DNA of 64,000 nucleotides, taken from assembly GCA_032158295.1 (NCBI GenBank), contig CM063246.1, forward strand, positions 2,389,371-2,453,370, read 5' to 3'. The position numbers were made by a program, and so were the translations under genes. Under the pieces are notes generated by a model, which saw only the letters and a list, made by a program, of their open reading frames with translations, did not search any database and was not told the origin of the DNA. The DNA is from Pycnopodia helianthoides (taxonomy: Eukaryota; Echinodermata; Asteroidea; Forcipulatida; Asteriidae). How positions within the stretch are numbered: position 1 is the stretch's first letter; the number at the start of each line of letters is the position of its first letter. Positions 46,569-57,592 of this stretch are shown here, in pieces.

Positions 46569-49500
46569 ATGAAGCTTCTCCTGTTGTGCCTGTTTGTGGC
46601 CGCTGCCCACGCCGCCCTTGCCCCATTGCATATGTCCATGAAACGCGGCATACCAAACAGCTTCATCATCAAAGCTAAGGTAAGTAACATCACTTTACAA
46701 ATATGGCCTCGCATGTGGATTTTGTTTTCATTTCTTACCTATGTTTGCTTAATTCAAACTAAAAGCTTTTTCCGTGATTGCTTTCATTTGTTCACAGGAT
46801 GCAGCCGTGTTAGACCAGGTGGAGAAAGATGTCCTGAGCCAGTTTGAGAGCATGCGATTGGCGGCCCCGAAGGTGTCCAAGATCCGTGATCTACTACCCG
46901 TTCTGAGTCTGCGAATTCCACCTCATCTTCTCAATACTGTAAGTCATAAGATTGACTTCCATATCACAACAGGTGTATCACCAAGGTTGTCTCGGCACCT
47001 TTGGTCGTATGTTGAGTTTTGTTGAGTTTTTCTGAATTATAAAACAAAATGAGTTTGAACCTTTTCCAAACTCCATTCTTCTAATCAGGGTGTCAATAAA
47101 CTTCACACCAGTGCCGTTGGCCAAATTGATCTTCACTGCAATCTCACAGCAGAGCATCCTTTCCATCATATCAAACTCAAAATACTAAATCTACACTTGT
47201 TTCCAAGTGCTACAAATCCATGCAGGAACCAAATTTATAATTGAATGCTTACCATTCTTTTATTTTTATTTTATTTTTTTTCGGTGGTGATGTCGTTGTT
47301 GTTGTTGTTGTTGCTGTTGTAATTGTTGGCATAGTTTTATTTTAAAAATTACAAGGACTTTACCTTCAATTGTATCCTTATTTGCATAGATCCGCTCCAT
47401 CGATGGCATCGAGTACATCGAGCAAGAATCCATGGCTGAGATCTTCGATTCCCAATACAACCCAACTTGGGGTATAGACAGAATTGACTCCAGAGACGGA
47501 ATAGATAACGTGTACAACTACGATTATAACAGTTAGTTACCAACAAAAACCCACCATGGTAGTTTCGATTAAATTATTCGAAGAGTCATCCGACTTGTTG
47601 AAAATCCTAAGATTATTATCTCATTATGGTGAGGTACTTCCAACAAGATATTGATTTCCTGATAATTTATAAACTATGTCAAGATGACAACATCAAGAAA
47701 TTATGATAACAATACCTCGAGATAAATGTTTACCAATGTGATTTTATTTCATCATCCATACTGTGGTGTTCATGACTCAAAATACGACACACAAATACAA
47801 AACGAAGATATTGACAAAATAGGGAGACCGCCAACATAGGGCTAGATAGCTCAGTTGGTAGAGCGCCGGTACGTTAATCCGGAGGTCGTTGGTTCAAATC
47901 CCGCTCTAGTCAAGTTTTCTTTGTTCAACCCCAAACCAAAATACAAAACAAATTACAACTTCGCATGAAATAAGGAAATCAGTTATAGCTATTTATGTTG
48001 CTATATTTGTTTGTAGAAGCTTCATGGATTTTGACATAAGCATTTGTTCATGTATTTTGATCATTCAAACAGCCTTGGGATATGGAGTGAACATCTATAT
48101 CGTAGACACTGGTATGCGGACAACACATTCAGAGTTCAGTGGTCGGATCGAGGCTCTTTTCGGTGGGCAGGACGACAACGGCCATGGAACCCACTGTGGC
48201 GGCACTGCAGGAGGTTCGACCTACGGAATTGCGCGTCATGCGTCACTTAAGAGTGTTAAAGTTTGTAACGGCTTCGGTGGATGTCCTACTAATTTAATCC
48301 TCAGTGGTAAGTGTTGTAGTGTACTCGTAGCAGGACCCAATTTCACGACTAGTCCACTTGTGGCAGGACCCAATTTCACGGCTAGTCCACTTGTGGCAGG
48401 ACCCAATTTCACGGCTAGTCCACTCGTAGCACGACCCAATTTCACGGCCAGTCCATCGGTAGCACGACCCAATTTCACGGCTAGTCCACTCGTAGCACGA
48501 CCCAATTTTACGGCTCTGCATTGAAATTCTGCGCGTACGGCCTGCAGAATGTGAACCATCTTGAGGAGCCCTAAAGGCACAGTGCACGTTTGGTAATGAC
48601 TCTGAAAATTAATGGTATACAATAAAAAAAAACTTACTTGGTAAGAAGTACAGCAGCTTTGGGTAGTTTAATGAATTTTGAGAAACTTTTAACTTCGGAG
48701 TACTACGGTTATGGAAAATATATCACCTTTTTATTCCCCAAAATTTAATCTGAGAAGCGTTTCTGTCGAAACGCTTCTCAGACTGTGTATTCCTATGGTG
48801 AATATTCTTCCTGCGTGGAAATATCGCTCCGGTTTTTCGGTGATATCTCAAAAACGCGACCACCTTTTGAAGTGAAATTTTCACAGGTTAGCATAGTGTT
48901 ATTATATGTACCTACATTTATATAGGATTAACACAATCAGTATAGGCTCCAATTACCAAACATATGCAGCACCTTTAAGCAAATACTTTGTAGTTAAAGA
49001 CACTAGACACCTTTGGTAATTGTCGAAGACCAGTCTTCTCACTTGGTGTATCTCAACATATGCACAAAATAACAAACCTGTGAAAATTTGAACTCAATTG
49101 GTCGTTGCGAGATAAAAATGGAAGAAAAAACACCCTTGTCCATGTTGTCACACAAAGTTGTGTGCTTTCAGATGCTTGATTTCGATTTCGAGACCTCACG
49201 CGTGAGGTCTCGAAATCAATTCAAATATTTTACTGAGAAATTACTTCTTTCTCAAAAACTACGTTACTTCAGAGGGAGCCGTTTCTCACAATGTTTTATA
49301 CTTTCAACAGCTCTCCATTGCTCGTTACCAAGAAAGTTTTCATGCTAACAATTATTTTGAGTAATTACCAATAGTGTCCAGTGCCTTTAAGCATTGCCGT
49401 CAACTCAGTCTCTGAACTTGTGACAAAATAAAAGTCAGTGTAATTTGCGTTGTGGTATATTTTCCAGAGATTTGGGGAATGACGACAAAGAGGGACATTT

Positions 49501-52500
49501 GGCCCACCTTTTCTTACCCTTTATAATCCAACACCATGTGGTATCTCAACACCTAAACTGGTTTTAATTACAATGGTATTCTCCAACCAAATTTTAAGCT
49601 TTCATTCGTGTACCAGTTCTACTGAAAAGTTTGTCCAAAAGACAAGTTGTTCGAATATGAAGACAATTCTTAGTAGTAATTATTCAGGCAGTCACTACGA
49701 TTCTTAACTAACACGAAGGGCGGTAGAGTTTGATAATTTGTTATTTGAATCATGTAATCTGTTTATTTTAAATGAAATGTACGAAACGTCACCCTAATTT
49801 CAACTCATTGCACCCTAAACGCAAACAATATAAGGCAACAAAACAATCTAAGACTGTAGCTAAAAACAGAGGGCAGCATACATTGCGGGTGAAGCCGTTG
49901 TTGTCGGAAATGTATCCAAGATTGAATAATAATTATATTGAATGATAGGGTACATCAGAGAGTTGCGACAACTTGCTAATAGTAATAGAAGCCATTTTTG
50001 TTCTTCTTTTCTTTAACACAAACCAAAAACCGCACGTGCACACATACATACATGCACTGGGCTTTTATATAGCGCCATTTCATTTAGACCACGGCGCTTT
50101 AGCAAACAGACTATAGCATTGCAAATAAAACAACAAATGAACAAAAAGCAATTTACAGAAATATGTATTTTTTAAGTGCTTTCTTGAAAATAGGCAGCGA
50201 ATTTGAGGTGCGTATGGTTATGGGAAGGTTGTTCCACAGTCCTGGAGCGGCTAAAGAAAAGGATTTATCGGCAGCGGATTGGAGAGATTTGCTGCTTGGT
50301 TTATTTTCAGCAAGACGGGTGTTGTCTGATGCTGAGCGAAGCCCAGCCCTAGTTTGACTGTAAAAAGAAAAACATGATGCAAGATATGCTGGTGCATGTC
50401 CATTTAAGCATTTATAAACATGCAACAATATTTTTAACCGAATGCGCTCTTTCACCGGAGCCAACGTAGCTGTTTTAGAAAAGGAGTTACATTATCATGT
50501 TTGGAGGCACAAAATATTAGCTTGGCAGCCAAATTCGGAAGATTTCGAAGTTTGTTAAGTTGAGTTGTGTTTGCTCAAAGTAAAAGCGCATTGCCGTAGT
50601 CCAATCTGGAAAGAACAACTGATGTGTCAACATCTCGAAACCTTCTTATACGTGTAATGTTTTGCAGGTGGTAAGACACCGACCTTGACGGTGATGTTAT
50701 TTGTGGTGACATAGACATAGGATTTTCAAACACAATGTCGAGGTTGGGTACAGTTTATGTGGGTGTGATAATGTCATAACACAGGGTGCTAGACTAGACT
50801 GTACATTGGGCTGTGCTGCATTTCGGCCGAAACCACGTGACCAAAGAATCCCTCTGTGTCGCAACTTTTCTAATAATACACAGCTGTGGGGAAAATTTAT
50901 GTCTACTTCCCCCTTTAGTAGCAGTCTGCAATAACGTAAATGCCATTTAAAGGCACTGGACACTATTGGTAATTACTCAAAATAATTGTTAGCATAAAAA
51001 CTTACTTGGTAACGAGCAATGGAGAGCTGTTGATAGTATAAAACATTGTGAGAAACGGCTCCCTCTGAAGTAACGTAGTTTTTGAGAAAGAAGTAATTTC
51101 TCAGTAAAATATTTGAATTGATTTTGAGACCTCACGCGTGAGGTCTCGAAATCAAGCATCTGAAAGCACACAACTTCGTGTGACAAGGGTGTTTTTTTTT
51201 CTTCCATTATTATCTCGCAACTTCGAAGACCAATTGAGTTCAAATTTTTACAGGTTTGTTATTTTGTGCATATGTTGAGATACACCAAGTGAGAAGACTG
51301 GTCTTGACTATTACCAAAGGTGTCCAGTGTCTTTAAAGAAGTTTGTTTCCTTTGTGTAGGTCTGGACAAAGTAAGGGGTAGTGCCGTCGGTGTTGTATCA
51401 ATGTCCCTTGGTTCTGGTGTGTCTCCTGTCATGGATGATGGAGTCCAGAAGTTGCTGGATGCTGGATTCGTGGTTTCCGTAGCAGCGGGTAACTCCAACT
51501 CCGATGCTTGCTACGTTTCACCTGCACGAGTCCCAGGCGTAAGTTGCCCAACAAAAATTAATTCACCAAACAAAATAATTTCTAGACAGTTTCAATAAAT
51601 GAAATGGTCCTGTGTATTTGTTTGAGAGCAAAACAGCGAAAAACGATCGATTTGCTATTGTAATTCCTTGGTTTCGTTAACAGAAAGATTTATTTAAGTG
51701 TATTAAGCGTAAACAGACCAAACTGCCAAACATCAGCGGTTTGGTCTTTTTACGCTAGTCTTTTTTATACTGTCTTCAAAGTGTTTCATAGACAAAACAT
51801 TCCTTGGTACTGGGCCCCAATTTAATGGCTCTGCTTACCAGGGAATGTGTCGCTTACGATGCATGTAAGGCAAAAAAGAAAAACATGTTTAGCGTCCTGC
51901 TTTTTTGAAAGGAAGACGGAGGCCTTTTTATTTTTATTTTTTGTTAAAGCCGCCCGACAGATTTTTAAGACAACCGGCCGGGCTATTTTTCAAAATGGCT
52001 GCCAGCTGTTTTCTCTGTGTGCGTTTTTGTGTGTGTGTGTGTGTGGTGTGTGCTAAAGTCTAAAAACACGTTCTTAACATTTTAAAATAAATTTTTCGAC
52101 ACAAATTGTTAAAATTTACCCTTAATTTTTTTTCTTTTTAGAAGGCGGCCTCTAAAAAGGTAGCAGGTGGGAATGCTAAACATGTTTTTTGTTTGTGTGT
52201 TTTTTGCCTAAAGCACATAATTCTATAGGCCGTTTTGCACAGCCATAAAATTGGACCCTATAATATTAATATGATAATTTTTTTATGTGAGCTGTTCTGG
52301 TTAGAACTAGTCTGCGATTTGTCATTATTGCCCAGATCATACAAACTAACATAATCATGGTTTATTCATCAGGCACTCACCGTAGCGGCCTCAGACAGAT
52401 ATGACCAAAGGGCCAGTTTCTCGTGCTATGGCTCGTGTGTAGATCTCTTTGCACCCGGTGTGAACATTGAAAGTGCCGGTTTGTCAGGCGATTATGTAAG

Positions 52501-54677
52501 TGCTACAATGTCGGGCACATCAATGGCTTGCCCACACGTTTCTGGTAAGACTGTTTGTTTCGTAATAACACTAATAATGAAGTCGGTATATTATTTATGT
52601 TCAGGCTGTTTTGTTTGTGAGTTGGATAAAACAAGTTTCTCTAGGGGTCTTTCGTGTATGTTTTGTTTACTTGCAAACATGCCAAACAGCACTAATAACC
52701 AATTTTTGAAGCTGCAGTTGTTTGCGCTTGATGGTACTTCGGTGTTTAGCTATTAGCTGTGTTAAGTGTTGGTTGGTTGTGATGGGGTCAGCAGGCTGCA
52801 CAATGACTTTACACTCAGTGTTTTAAAACTGTCTTCTCTCTAGAGACTTTATAAAGTGACCGAAGTGTTTTGTCATTGGATAGTACTAAACCAAAGTACT
52901 CCTAGAGTAGGCTCTGTAACGTCGGTAGTGTGAATCCTATCGGGCTACTGGTATCCTTTTTTGCAAAACACCCATATTTGTCATTAGGTGATTTATCTGG
53001 TGAACAAATCTTAATTACTAAACTTAAAAAATTGTACCTGCAACAAAAACCTCTTAAAGTCTACCTATAATTTGTGAGCATCACCCACCCTTGTATTCCC
53101 GTTTCAAAGTCCCATAAATAGCAAGGAGGACACGGTATTTTAGGACAGCTGTTAGTCCTTGAGTCTGCCCGGACAATACCTGGGATTATTACGAGCAATG
53201 GTGCAGTATTTGAACCGCACGCCAGACGTCGCCTTTGTGTTAAAAAGACGGGTGTACAAACTCACATTTGGTGCTCGATTCGTTGCAGGGTCTACCCCCC
53301 CCCCCTCATATTATTGTGTCTTCATTGGGTTCTGCTCAGAAACTCTTTAGAGGATTTTAGAGGGATTCTTCTGTATACAAGAATAAAAAAGACTTCGTTA
53401 AAGTATGGGAACATCTGGGGGACACCTAAATATCGGGCATGGTAGACTATAGGCAACTGACCAAATCTTGTTACAATTTCAGGTGTTGCTGCATTGTACT
53501 TTGGCAAATATGCAGGCGCACAATGGGTAGTAGACACAATGCTTACAGATGCCAGCCAAAATAAAATAAGTAACCCCACAGGATCTCCCAACAAGCTCCT
53601 CTACACTGGAAACGTAAGTGCCTCTGTGTTGTTTTTTTGTTTAGTTTTTTTTTTCTTCTCTTTTTGATCATGCATGTTTTAGCAATACCCCCATGTTCGT
53701 TTGTAGCTCGGTATATTTCTTTATGCAACAACAACAATCTCAACCTGATGTCTGCGCCGGAAGGACAAGAATGCATCTTTGAGATCTTGTGTCATGCACA
53801 AAGATTACAGGGGGCCGAAGGCACAAGACGGCAAACTCCAGCTGAAAATATCGTAAAATAAGAAAACGGACGCCATTTCAGCAAGCAACTCTTTTGATGC
53901 GACAATAGATCAGTGCAGACAGTGATCATTGCTATTAATGATATTTAAAAAAAAAACATTTGCTTGCTGAAATGGCGCCCAAGTGTATTCCACGTTCCGA
54001 AAATAGAAAGAGCTTCAGCTCCCCGTCTTGCGCCTTCGCTTGGCGCTCTATAATGTTTGGTTGTGTGGACGCTCTGAATTTCCTAACTTGGGGAATGATA
54101 CATACAAAAGAAACCAGCTCTTGTGAAAAGGTATTTCGTTCCCTGGAAATGATTATTTCATGGAAACGAAATAGTTTCGAGGGAAGGGGAGACCATATCG
54201 AAGGAACGAATATATTATTTCAAGGGAATGAAATATTTTTTCGAGGGAACAAACTACATTTTATTTGTTATCTATTCTATTTTGTCTGTACCTGTCCCTT
54301 TAGGCAAAAGAAAAAAACCAACAACAAAACGTTTAGCGTCATGCCTTTTTGAAAACAGGAAGGAGGAGGGCCTTTTTAATTTTTCAAAAATGGCCGCCTG
54401 ACACATTTTTCAAGAAAACCAGCTGGACTATTTTTCAAGATGTTGGCCAGCTTTTTCGGTGTGTTTGGGGTTTTTTTTCGTCAGAGACCGTTAAAATGAA
54501 TCCTTTAAAAAAAGGTTTTTAAAAAGGAGGCGGCCTCTAAAAAGGAAGCGGGCAGGGACGCTAAACATGTTTGTTTTTTTTTCTTTTGGCCTTAGGGGCT
54601 CCGTATAAATCCAAAATAAATCATTACAACTACTTAGTGTTATGTGTCAATATGTACTTTTTGTTTTACAGTTGTAA
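46569..54677 (+). CDS. Protease gene 3: secreted subtilase, proteinase K/aqualysin-like
   Basis: Coding exons: 46569-46679, 46798-46938, 47390-47531, 48073-48306, 51360-51538, 52373-52544, 53483-53613, 54672-54677, giving 371 residues. Exon 2 begins at 46551 after TTTGCAG. Signal peptide 1-15, I9-like propeptide about 16-105, S8 domain with Asp143, His169 (DDNGHGTHC), Asn254 and Ser319. Exon lengths and intron phases equal those of genes 1 and 2. The substrate-facing loops differ: CNGFGGC at 196-202 where gene 2 has CNKYGSC, and SLGSGVSP where gene 2 has SLGFPPTQ, so a different cleavage preference is likely (inference). The propeptide exon is almost identical to gene 1 (3 nt differences). 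The final exon encodes Leu then TAA. Intron 5 (48307-51359) is full of transposons. The poly(A) signal is uncertain; AATAAA at 55243 is the first clear candidate. Confidence 0.92.
47295..47321 (+). repeat. (GTT)n microsatellite before gene 3 exon 4
   Basis: GTT triplets with one GCT interruption, about 70 bp before the exon 4 acceptor; the same repeat is found before exon 4 in genes 1 and 2. Confidence 0.7.
47840..47912 (+). tRNA. tRNA-like sequence, GTT anticodon position; probably a tRNA-derived SINE head or pseudogene
   Basis: The stretch folds as a cloverleaf: acceptor GGCTAGA/TCTAGTC (one G-U pair), D-arm GCTC/GAGC, anticodon stem CCGG/CCGG and a T-arm. Both internal RNA polymerase III boxes are present: A box TAGCTCAGTTGG and B box GGTTCAAATCC. 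The anticodon loop reads ACGTTAA, so the usual U33 is replaced by C and base pair 31-39 is a T-T mismatch. This argues against a working tRNA-Asn. The tail 'ttttctttgttcaacccc' looks like the body of a SINE. It sits in gene 3 intron 4. Confidence 0.6.
48327..48524 (+). repeat. 33-bp minisatellite, six units, directly after gene 3 exon 5
   Basis: Units of 33 bp start at 48327, 48360, 48393, 48426, 48459 and 48492 (gtagcaggacccaatttcac...). Because 33 is divisible by three and no unit before the last contains a stop, the frame of exon 5 stays open through the donor and ends at TGA at 48522. The final unit grades into 'acggctctgcattgaaattctgcgc', which resembles the end of the gggcccaatttcatggctctgc repeat family seen at 56205-56310. 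Confidence 0.85.
48572..48978. mobile_element. Hairpin MITE with TAAAGGCAC ends
   Basis: The ends taaaggcacagtgcacgtttgg and ccaaacatatgcagcacctttaa are inverted repeats. The centre is a perfect hairpin (tgagaagcgtttc / gaaacgcttctca). In gene 3 intron 5. Confidence 0.75.
48994..49390. mobile_element. TTAA-flanked hairpin MITE, copy 1
   Basis: Starts TTAAAGACACTAGACACC and ends GGTGTCC-like (agtgtccagtgcctttaa), with a central palindrome gagacctcacgcgtgaggtctc. It is the inverted relative of the copy at 50947-51336. Confidence 0.85.
50040..50700 (-). mobile_element. LINE 3' fragment (L2/CR1-like)
   Basis: On the minus strand the C-terminal part of a LINE ORF2 can be read: [15 protein letters not shown], one in-frame stop, then [45 protein letters not shown]. 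The 3' UTR contains ggcgctatataaaagccc and ends in an (ATGT)n tail near 50040-50056. 5' truncated, as is usual for such insertions. Confidence 0.8.
50947..51336. mobile_element. TTAA-flanked hairpin MITE, copy 2
   Basis: Begins TTAAAGGCACTGGACAC and ends GTGTCCAGTGTCTTTAA. Central palindrome gacctcacgcgtgaggtc. It ends 24 bp before gene 3 exon 6, so the acceptor region of intron 5 directly abuts the element. Confidence 0.85.
51884..52184 (+). mobile_element. MITE, TTTAGCGTCCTGC family
   Basis: Ends catgtttagcgtcctgc and gcaggtgggaatgctaaacatg are inverted repeats. The centre has 'accggccgg'. In gene 3 intron 6. Confidence 0.8.
53869..53979. mobile_element. Short MITE in gene 3 intron 8
   Basis: The 111-bp element has ends acgccatttcagcaagcaa and ttgcttgctgaaatggcgcc and no internal insertion. 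It occupies the same intron as the longer nested versions in genes 1 and 2. Confidence 0.75.
54330..54568 (+). mobile_element. MITE, TTTAGCGTCCTGC family
   Basis: Starts cgtttagcgtcatgcc and ends gcgggcagggacgctaaacat, in gene 3 intron 8 about 100 bp before the last exon. Confidence 0.8.
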
Positions 54678-55549
54678 ACACGACGGAATGGCATAAAAGA
54701 CATGGACGACGTTTTAGGCAAAATCATTGACGAAGTACTTGTAGCTGATAATGGTATAGACAACGCCAGACCAGATGCGTACACAATACAACATAACCCC
54801 CAAAAGAAACAACACCTTTAGATTTCAGTTTCGCATAAGCCGTCATGGACTCTATATCCCTCACTGAAACAAACTATCATTACAGTATCAAGATTTGTTT
54901 TTGTCCTATTTGTCCGGCACCCCCTTCTTTTTCTCAGTTAATATTGAAAAAATTAATTTGTGGTAAAGCGGCCATCTCGTGGAGAAAGTAGCAAAAAGTA
55001 GATCACCAGGGCCTCCTGCTTTTTCTTTTTTTCCAACATCAAAAATGTCGAGAAAAATATGTCTTTATTTTGTTATCTGGCCTAAGTCAAATTATAATAG
55101 TAAATAGCATAATTTACAATCAGCATGGCAGATTGGTGCCGACCACCTTATTCGGATGTATTTTCTATCGAAGCCTAAGTCATCGGCACTATTTCCAGTA
55201 ATACTGTTTATGAGGCTTAATAGAAGTCCTAGGTCAGATGTCAATAAAAGAGTAATTTAAATACCCAGAAGAATCCTTGTCACGGGTTGTGTTCATTTTG
55301 ATTCTTTTTTTTATGTGAACAATAAAAACATATATGTTTTGAGTTGGGGCTGGTAACAATAAGTCATGCCACATGTTATGTATTTCAATGTTTTCTACAA
55401 AGTGCAGTGTCCTGGAGGAGTCAAAGTCCTTGATATTCTAGACTGGACTATTCCGCATATCTATAAGACTCACAGACCTACCCAGATCTGAGCCCTCTGG
55501 TAATAAGTGGAGCCATCTATTGTTTGGAGCAGGCTTCCAGATATCTAGC

Positions 55550-55695
55550 CCGAACATCTGACGTAACACTTCGAGGCTCGTGAATAACGCCAGAGACCGG
55601 CTTTGAGCGTTTGGAGGGATCTGACAAACGCACCTTTGACCATGCATCCCATTCAGTCGTGGATTGGATGTGTGACGTCAGATGTCTGGGCTAAT
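55550..55695. mobile_element. MITE, AGCCCGAACATCTGACGT ends
   Basis: Inverted ends agcccgaacatctgacgtaac and gtgtgacgtcagatgtctgggct. A complete copy of the element found truncated within the nested structure in genes 1 and 2. Confidence 0.75.
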
Positions 55696-56204
55696 GTACA
55701 TGGACCGGTGCCTGTACTTATCCGGAGATCAGTCTACCAGATATCTTGCTGACAGCCTGTGCTCGGTTATGTGGTTCCCAACACCCCTCCTCCCTTCATC
55801 AAACGTTTTGGTTTAGGCTTACTGCGGTGCAAGTAACTAGTGGAACCTTCCTGTATTTGAGTAACATCTGGGGTTACTCCCTCACTTTAAAAAGATTTGC
55901 AAACAGTTTCCACAACACCGATTTGGCCCAATAAAGTAAACCTGGGCAGGGGGTCTATCGTGTTTTTAACAACAGAAAGAGTGCGGTCATTTTAGCCACT
56001 CAGTTTTCAACAAACAAACTATCAAGCCATCCTCTGAACAACAACTGTGCCAAAGACCAAGTCTATACTAAATTTTGAGAGGCAAGTTGTTCAAACATGG
56101 CAGTTCATCACAGTGTGAAACGGATATATTTATTTGTGTAGTAAACTGTATACTTAAGAAGACATCGAGTTTGCGGTTGTGTGATATCGAGTTTATCATC
56201 CACT
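55696..56204. other. 3' flank of gene 3, non-coding
   Basis: No gene recognised. Blocks near 55990-56100 match the outer flank of the right arm (42490-42670). Confidence 0.45.
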
Positions 56205-56312
56205 GCTTACCGCGGAATTCTGCGCTTATGGCCCATAGAATCATGTGCATTACAGGGCGCTGTAAGCGCAGAATTCTGCGGAAAGCAGAGCCATGAAATT
56301 GGGCCCTGATCT
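56205..56312. mobile_element. Palindromic MITE (gggcccaatttcatggctctgc family)
   Basis: Left half ccgcggaattctgcgctta and right half taagcgcagaattctgcgg form a long inverted repeat; the right end reads agccatgaaattgggccc. A degenerate relative is seen at about 57415-57530. Confidence 0.7.
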
Positions 56313-56464
56313 TTCATCCTGGACCACTGGATCTTGCATGAGGATGGTGGTGGGGGGGGAATGGGCCCCTTATCGGAGTACCCAAAGACTGCGTGTATTA
56401 ATTTTCAACCCATTGGAATCATTTGGACATCTAGTCTACAGTCCAGTGTTGTAGTCAACACTAG

Positions 56465-56545
56465 CACACCCGAGACCAAGACCAAGACCAAGACCCAGCA
56501 ATTCGAGACCAAGACCAAGACCACGGGGTCTGAGACAAAGACCTA
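56465..56545 (+). repeat. Hexamer repeat (gaccaa)n
   Basis: Interrupted array of 'gaccaagaccaagacc' units. Confidence 0.8.
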
Positions 56546-56898
56546 CAACCATGGTCTTTACAAGTCATGTAAATGTTAGATCATTGAATTGATCATGCAA
56601 ATATGGTAAGGTCTGACAGCTTGTTTCATCTTTAGTTAATCGATTTGGTTATTGGGCATGCTTCTTCGGTTGGAACGTTAGTGAATAACGACTTAGTGCC
56701 GGCCAGTGCGGCGTGTCCATGTAACCCGGGAACGGGACCTATAATGCACTGCGGGCCTAAATGAAGCCCCAAACATGAATGCACGTAAATGTAGCCATAT
56801 TATTAATTTACGTACAAGATTCGGTTACTTTAAGTTCGGGCAATGTGCCGCATAGACGTCAGAACTTACAAGCATGGTTAGGCAAAATAAAATAAAAA

Positions 56899-57155
56899 CG
56901 TGTTTAGCGTCCTGCTTTTTTGAAAAAAGGAAGGAGGAGGGCCTTTCCTTTTTTTCAAAAATGGCCGCCCGACACATTTTTCAAGGCAACCGGCCGGTCA
57001 AGATGGTTGCCAGTTTTTTTCGGTGAGTTTTTTGGTGTGCTCAAGTCTAAAAATACGATCTTATTTAAAACATTTTTTTTTTTTAATCGTCAAAATCGTT
57101 AAAATTGTTCCTTAATTTTTTCTTTTTTTAAACGGCCTCTTAAAAGGAAGCCGGC
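56899..57155 (+). mobile_element. MITE, TTTAGCGTCCTGC family (3' eroded)
   Basis: Starts cgtgtttagcgtcctgc, has 'caaccggccgg' in the centre and 'ggcctcttaaaaggaagc' near the end, where similarity fades. Confidence 0.75.
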
Positions 57156-57527
57156 CTTATGAGGTTGCGATCAGCACCTGCTGACATGTTATTATTTCAA
57201 TTGTCTAAACCATATCGTACACACCAGTCAGTTCCTTACGCAACGATATCCTATTAAGCTGGACCATCCACACATCCTACAGAGGCGTTGCCAAATAACA
57301 CGGGTCGGTGGTTTGGTTGTTATGGGGAAGTGAAAACTGTGCCAGCATCCTTAATGTACAAAATTCGTATGAGAATTGTATCATCAACGACCCAATCCCA
57401 GCACCTACCTGCCGTATCAGCTGGAAAACCACCTCTACCCAATTTCATGGCGTTGTTTTACCGCAATTCTGGCTCTCTGAAAGCGTGTGAATCAATGGAC
57501 CATAAGCGCAAATTTCGCGGTAAGCAG

Positions 57528-57592
57528 CGCGCTGCAGCGCTCTGTAGCGCTCTGTAGCGCTCTGTAGCGCTCTGTAGCGCTCTGTAGCGTCT
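57528..57592 (+). repeat. 10-bp tandem repeat (gctctgtagc)n
   Basis: Five to six near-perfect units at the edge of a degraded gggcccaatttcatgg-family element. Confidence 0.9.

Noticed and set aside
48236..48622. Minus-strand frame with repeated [11 protein letters not shown] units
   Set aside because: It is the antisense of the 33-bp minisatellite and has no independent coding evidence.
56920..57102. 60-codon frame in the 56.9-kb MITE
   Set aside because: It comes from MITE sequence; other copies of the family do not preserve the frame.
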